Assembly: GCA_006954465.1 (NCBI GenBank)
Contig: LVVU01000072.1
Coordinates: forward strand, 1-7,898
Direction of reading: 5' to 3'
DNA from: Candidatus Methanoprimaticola hominis
GTDB lineage: Archaea; Thermoplasmatota; Thermoplasmata; Methanomassiliicoccales; Methanomethylophilaceae
DNA: 7,898 bases
Every line of letters starts with the position of its first letter. Position 1 is the stretch's first letter. The notes beneath the pieces are model-generated. The model made no database searches and was not told the DNA's origin. It saw nothing but the letters and a program-made list of their open reading frames with translations. The translations under genes were made by a program, and so were the position numbers. Below, one piece after another: positions 5,653-7,898 of this stretch.

Positions 5653-7095
5653 TCATCCTTCCAACGGTTCCTGGGATCCACGCGGCGGATCCTGCAGAGG
5701 CCATCGGTTCTTTTCTGCATTGTGGAACAAGCGGACATCCTCTCCGCCCATCTCCCTGACCAGCTTCCTCAGCGCGCTGTATGCGAATGCCGAGATGACT
5801 ATCATCATCACGAAGTTGGTGATGTCGCAGGCCCAGAATATGGCCTCCATCGAGTAGAATCCGGCGATGTAGAACGTCCCCAGGAACACGAACTCCCTGA
5901 TCAGCGTGAGGATGCTTGCCTGGACCGCATGCTCTGTTGCCTGAAGTATCGCGGTTCCGACGAGACGGAAGGTGTGGAACACGCATGTCAGCGTGAATAT
6001 GCGCAGGGCCAGCACCATCTCGTCACGGACCTCGAGCATGCTCTCCGAATTCATGAACAGCTCCACCAGCCAGCCGGCCGAGAGGAGGATCGAGACCATG
6101 AAGAAGAATCCGATCTTCAGCGTGACGCGATACGTGATGCGGCAGCTCTCGACGACCCTCTCCGGACTCCTCTGCCCGATGTCCGCAGATATTATGGGGA
6201 TCAGGGATTTGGATATCGCATTGGCCGGGATGAGGGCCAGGTCGATGAATCTGAATGCGTACGTGTACGCCACCATGCCCCCGCTCCCGCCGCACGAGAA
6301 CACGATCGCGTTCTGAGGTATCGTCAGAAGAGGTGCGACGAACATCTCCAGCGCGCAGGGCCCTCCAACTACCAAGACATCTCTGGTGGTCCTCCTGTCG
6401 GGCCTGAACCCTCTGAATCTCAGCTTCAGATACGTCCTCCCGGAAAGATAGTAAAGGGAGCCGACGACGGTGACGGCGATGTAGGATATGCAGGTGGCTA
6501 CGGAGGCGCCGGTCACACCCATGTCCATACCGTAGATGAGAACGGGATCCAGGATGATGTTGATCATCGAGGCTATCACCGACATCCCCATGCAGATCAT
6601 GGATGCCCCCTCGCCTCTGAGGATCCCCACCCATACCGAATTCATCATCAGGAAGAACGAGCAGAACAGGAAGGGACGGACGTATTCCATGCAGAGGTCG
6701 ACGTTCTCCCCCTGTCCGACGAACGACACGATGGGTTCGGCGACCAGATAGAGGATGGCGCTCGTCGCGATAGAGAGGACCAGGATGATGAGGAACGTCG
6801 TAGGGATGACCTTCTCCGCCGAATCTATCTCGTCAGCGCCGATATGGCGGGCTATCGCCGCCGACGCTCCGACGGCTATCCCCGTGCCAATCGCCACTAT
6901 TATCGAGTAGATGCAGCTGGAGATCGATATGGCGGACAATGCCGCGGTTCCGAGTCCGGAGCACCACATCCCATCGATGAAGGTCTGCAGATTCTCAACG
7001 AGGATGGCGATGAGGAGCGGGAGGGACATCGACAGAAGCGCCTTGCGCGGATCGCTGAGCAGATTGTCGACATGCCTCGCCCTCTCTACTGCCAT
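5653..7095 (-). CDS. MATE-family multidrug/toxin exporter
   Basis: Proteins of this family expel drugs, dyes or metabolites across the membrane in exchange for Na+ or H+. The 480 residues hold about twelve hydrophobic segments in two homologous halves. Motifs include DPRKALLSMSLPLLI (16-30), D41 in FIDGMW with the following GLG, LRGEGA (159-164) and ILDPVLIYGMDMGVTGA (181-197). A polar tail (about 445-480) ends with RWPLQDPPRGSQEPLEG and shows no motif. The ATG at 7095 is the first start of the frame, with a weak AGGG upstream and a TATA-like element about 25-33 bases before it, so the leader would be very short. It diverges from a second MATE gene at 7296, its evident paralogue, and converges with the transport operon. 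The exported compound cannot be told from sequence. Confidence 0.93.
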   Translation of the reverse strand: MAVERARHVDNLLSDPRKALLSMSLPLLIAILVENLQTFIDGMWCSGLGTAALSAISISSCIYSIIVAIGTGIAVGASAAIARHIGADEIDSAEKVIPTTFLIILVLSIATSAILYLVAEPIVSFVGQGENVDLCMEYVRPFLFCSFFLMMNSVWVGILRGEGASMICMGMSVIASMINIILDPVLIYGMDMGVTGASVATCISYIAVTVVGSLYYLSGRTYLKLRFRGFRPDRRTTRDVLVVGGPCALEMFVAPLLTIPQNAIVFSCGGSGGMVAYTYAFRFIDLALIPANAISKSLIPIISADIGQRSPERVVESCRITYRVTLKIGFFFMVSILLSAGWLVELFMNSESMLEVRDEMVLALRIFTLTCVFHTFRLVGTAILQATEHAVQASILTLIREFVFLGTFYIAGFYSMEAIFWACDITNFVMMIVISAFAYSALRKLVREMGGEDVRLFHNAEKNRWPLQDPPRGSQEPLEG

Positions 7096-7119
7096 CGGTT
7101 CCCTGTAAGCTGCCCAAAT

Positions 7120-7128
7120 CTATAATCA
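7120..7128 (-). promoter_or_regulatory. TATA-like element of the minus-strand MATE gene
   Basis: On the minus strand this reads ATTATAGAT within an AT-rich patch, about 25-33 bases before the ATG at 7095. At the usual archaeal spacing the transcript would begin within about ten bases of the start codon. It is a fair but not perfect match to the TATA-box pattern. Confidence 0.4.
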
Positions 7129-7200
7129 TTTGCAAAATAGCAACAACACTAAATCGGTGTTACGGGAAGCATAAGAATCCGGAAATCCGGGGACTCTGGC

Positions 7201-7245
7201 GACACCGGCACCCCGGGCAGTTGGATTCGACATCCAATAGGTGTC
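7201..7245. repeat. Nested inverted repeats in the divergent MATE intergenic region
   Basis: An outer pair, GACACC at 7201-7206 and GGTGTC at 7240-7245, encloses an inner pair, TTGGAT at 7221-7226 and ATCCAA at 7232-7237 with a TCGAC spacer. All pairs are perfect. The structure lies just upstream of the TATA box of the right-hand gene and could bind a regulator shared by both genes. A chance origin for each short pair is possible; the nesting makes it worth noting. Confidence 0.35.
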
Positions 7246-7260
7246 TGGCAATCGGAATCC

Positions 7261-7267
7261 TTTATAA
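7261..7267 (+). promoter_or_regulatory. TATA box of the plus-strand MATE gene
   Basis: TTTATAA is a good archaeal TATA box centred 32 bases before the ATG at 7296. The start site should fall near 7289, leaving a leader of only a few bases, so the gene is probably translated from a leaderless or nearly leaderless message. No purine-rich ribosome site is seen before the ATG, in agreement with this. Confidence 0.6.
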
Positions 7268-7283
7268 GCAATCAGTCGATTGC
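7268..7283. promoter_or_regulatory. GCAATC-AGTC-GATTGC dyad, probable operator
   Basis: A perfect six-base inverted repeat with a four-base spacer lies directly between the TATA box and the predicted start site. A third copy of GCAATC at 7248-7253 lies on the other side of the TATA box, 20 bases from the first. A repressor bound here would block RNA polymerase or TBP/TFB. MATE exporters are often under drug-sensing repressors of the MarR or TetR type, but no regulator gene is in the window. Confidence 0.45.
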
Positions 7284-7295
7284 AGAACGTTCAAG

Positions 7296-7898
7296 ATGAG
7301 TAGCAGCAAGGAGAGCGACCTGGAACTCATGCTCGGTGACCCGAAGAGGGCCATCAGGAGCATGGTCGTCGCATTCTTCCTTGCATTGGCCATCGTCCAG
7401 ATCAATCAGTTCGTCGATACGTTCTGGGTTTCGGGACTCGGCGCCCATGCCAGTTCCGCGGTCGCCACCGCGATCCCGATCTACGGCCTCATAATGTGCG
7501 CCGGACTCGGGGTCGGCACAGGAGTGACCACCTGCATCTCATTTCATCTGGGAAGAGGAAGCAACGAATATGCCGGACGGCTGGCAGGCAACTCCCTCAT
7601 CCTGGGAGTCGTATTCGCCGTCATAGGCTCCGTCCTCGCGGCGGTCTTCGCGGGTCCGATATTCGCCATCATGGGAGCCTCGGGGATCGAGGACGACTGC
7701 ATGCTCTATCTGTGGCCGTACATCCTCCTGTCCCCGTTCCTCCTCTGCGAGACGATCGTCGGATCGGCGCTTCGCGGAGAAGGCGCGGCGAAGAAGGCCA
7801 CGGTGGTCCAGGTGAGCGCCGCAGTGTTCAACATGATCATCGATCCGATCTTCATCTACGGGCTCGGGATGGGCGTCTTCGGTGCAGGTCTGGCGACC
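7296..7898 (+). CDS. MATE-family exporter, cut off by the window edge
   Basis: The frame stays open for 201 codons to the last base, so the gene continues beyond the window; about 40% of a normal MATE protein is seen. Motifs are GDPKRAIRSM (14-23), D41 in FVDTFWVSGLG, LRGEGA (159-164) and MIIDPIFIYGLGMGVFGA (180-197). These fall at exactly the residue numbers they have in the minus-strand neighbour, so the two proteins are co-linear paralogues in their N-terminal half. They differ in much of the sequence between, so the duplication is old or the two have diverged in substrate. The ATG at 7296 follows a good TATA box by about 30 bases. Another in-frame ATG at 7329 would cut away the polar N-terminus but is badly placed for the promoter. 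Na+ or H+ driven efflux is the family role; the substrate is unknown. Confidence 0.9.
   Translation, partial: MSSSKESDLELMLGDPKRAIRSMVVAFFLALAIVQINQFVDTFWVSGLGAHASSAVATAIPIYGLIMCAGLGVGTGVTTCISFHLGRGSNEYAGRLAGNSLILGVVFAVIGSVLAAVFAGPIFAIMGASGIEDDCMLYLWPYILLSPFLLCETIVGSALRGEGAAKKATVVQVSAAVFNMIIDPIFIYGLGMGVFGAGLAT

Noticed and set aside
5722..7125. A 467-codon plus-strand frame opposite the complete MATE gene
   Set aside because: Its polar, Asp/Glu/Arg/His-rich product shows no family features, whereas the minus strand encodes a clear MATE transporter.
7145..7161. AACAC/GTGTT inverted repeat near the minus-strand MATE promoter
   Set aside because: A five-base stem with a seven-base loop is too common by chance and is not placed over a core promoter element.

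Overview
This GC-rich window (I judge it well above 50% GC by eye) looks like the chromosome of a methanogen-type archaeon, most likely a Methanomassiliicoccales/Thermoplasmata relative. The reasons are TATA boxes about 25-35 bases upstream of start codons, very short leaders, and a FecBCD-type transport operon and MATE exporters that read as archaeal. The lineage is an inference; there is no marker gene here. No rRNA, tRNA or CRISPR array was seen.

Bases 1-1909 hold an insertion sequence of the IS4 superfamily, IS1634-like. Its 544-residue DDE transposase looks intact (218-1852). The promoter carries a striking 47-base dyad, and each arm of the dyad is itself a perfect 12-base palindrome. 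Element ends are only tentatively placed (about 58 and 1909), and no convincing target duplication is visible.

Bases 1922-5577 hold a transport operon on the + strand. The order is a substrate-binding protein that has lost its 5' end (signal peptide included) at the insertion sequence, a small single-pass membrane protein of unknown family (3058-3546), a FecCD/BtuC-type permease (3564-4712) and an ABC ATPase (4714-5577). The last three genes are tightly packed. A perfect hairpin sits between the binding protein and the small gene. Permease and ATPase look functional. The binding protein and the native operon promoter appear to have been lost to the insertion, so the importer may be silent, may run with a binding protein from elsewhere, or may be driven by readthrough. 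The substrate (iron chelate, haem, corrinoid or similar) cannot be told from sequence.

Bases 5653-7898 hold two paralogous MATE-family multidrug exporters, transcribed divergently. The left one (5653-7095, minus strand) is complete. The right one (7296 to the window edge, plus strand) is cut by the end of the window after 201 codons. Their key motifs fall at identical residue numbers. The 200-base gap between them carries a TATA box for each gene and several inverted repeats placed as operators would be. The ATPase and the left MATE gene converge on a 75-base gap with hairpins.
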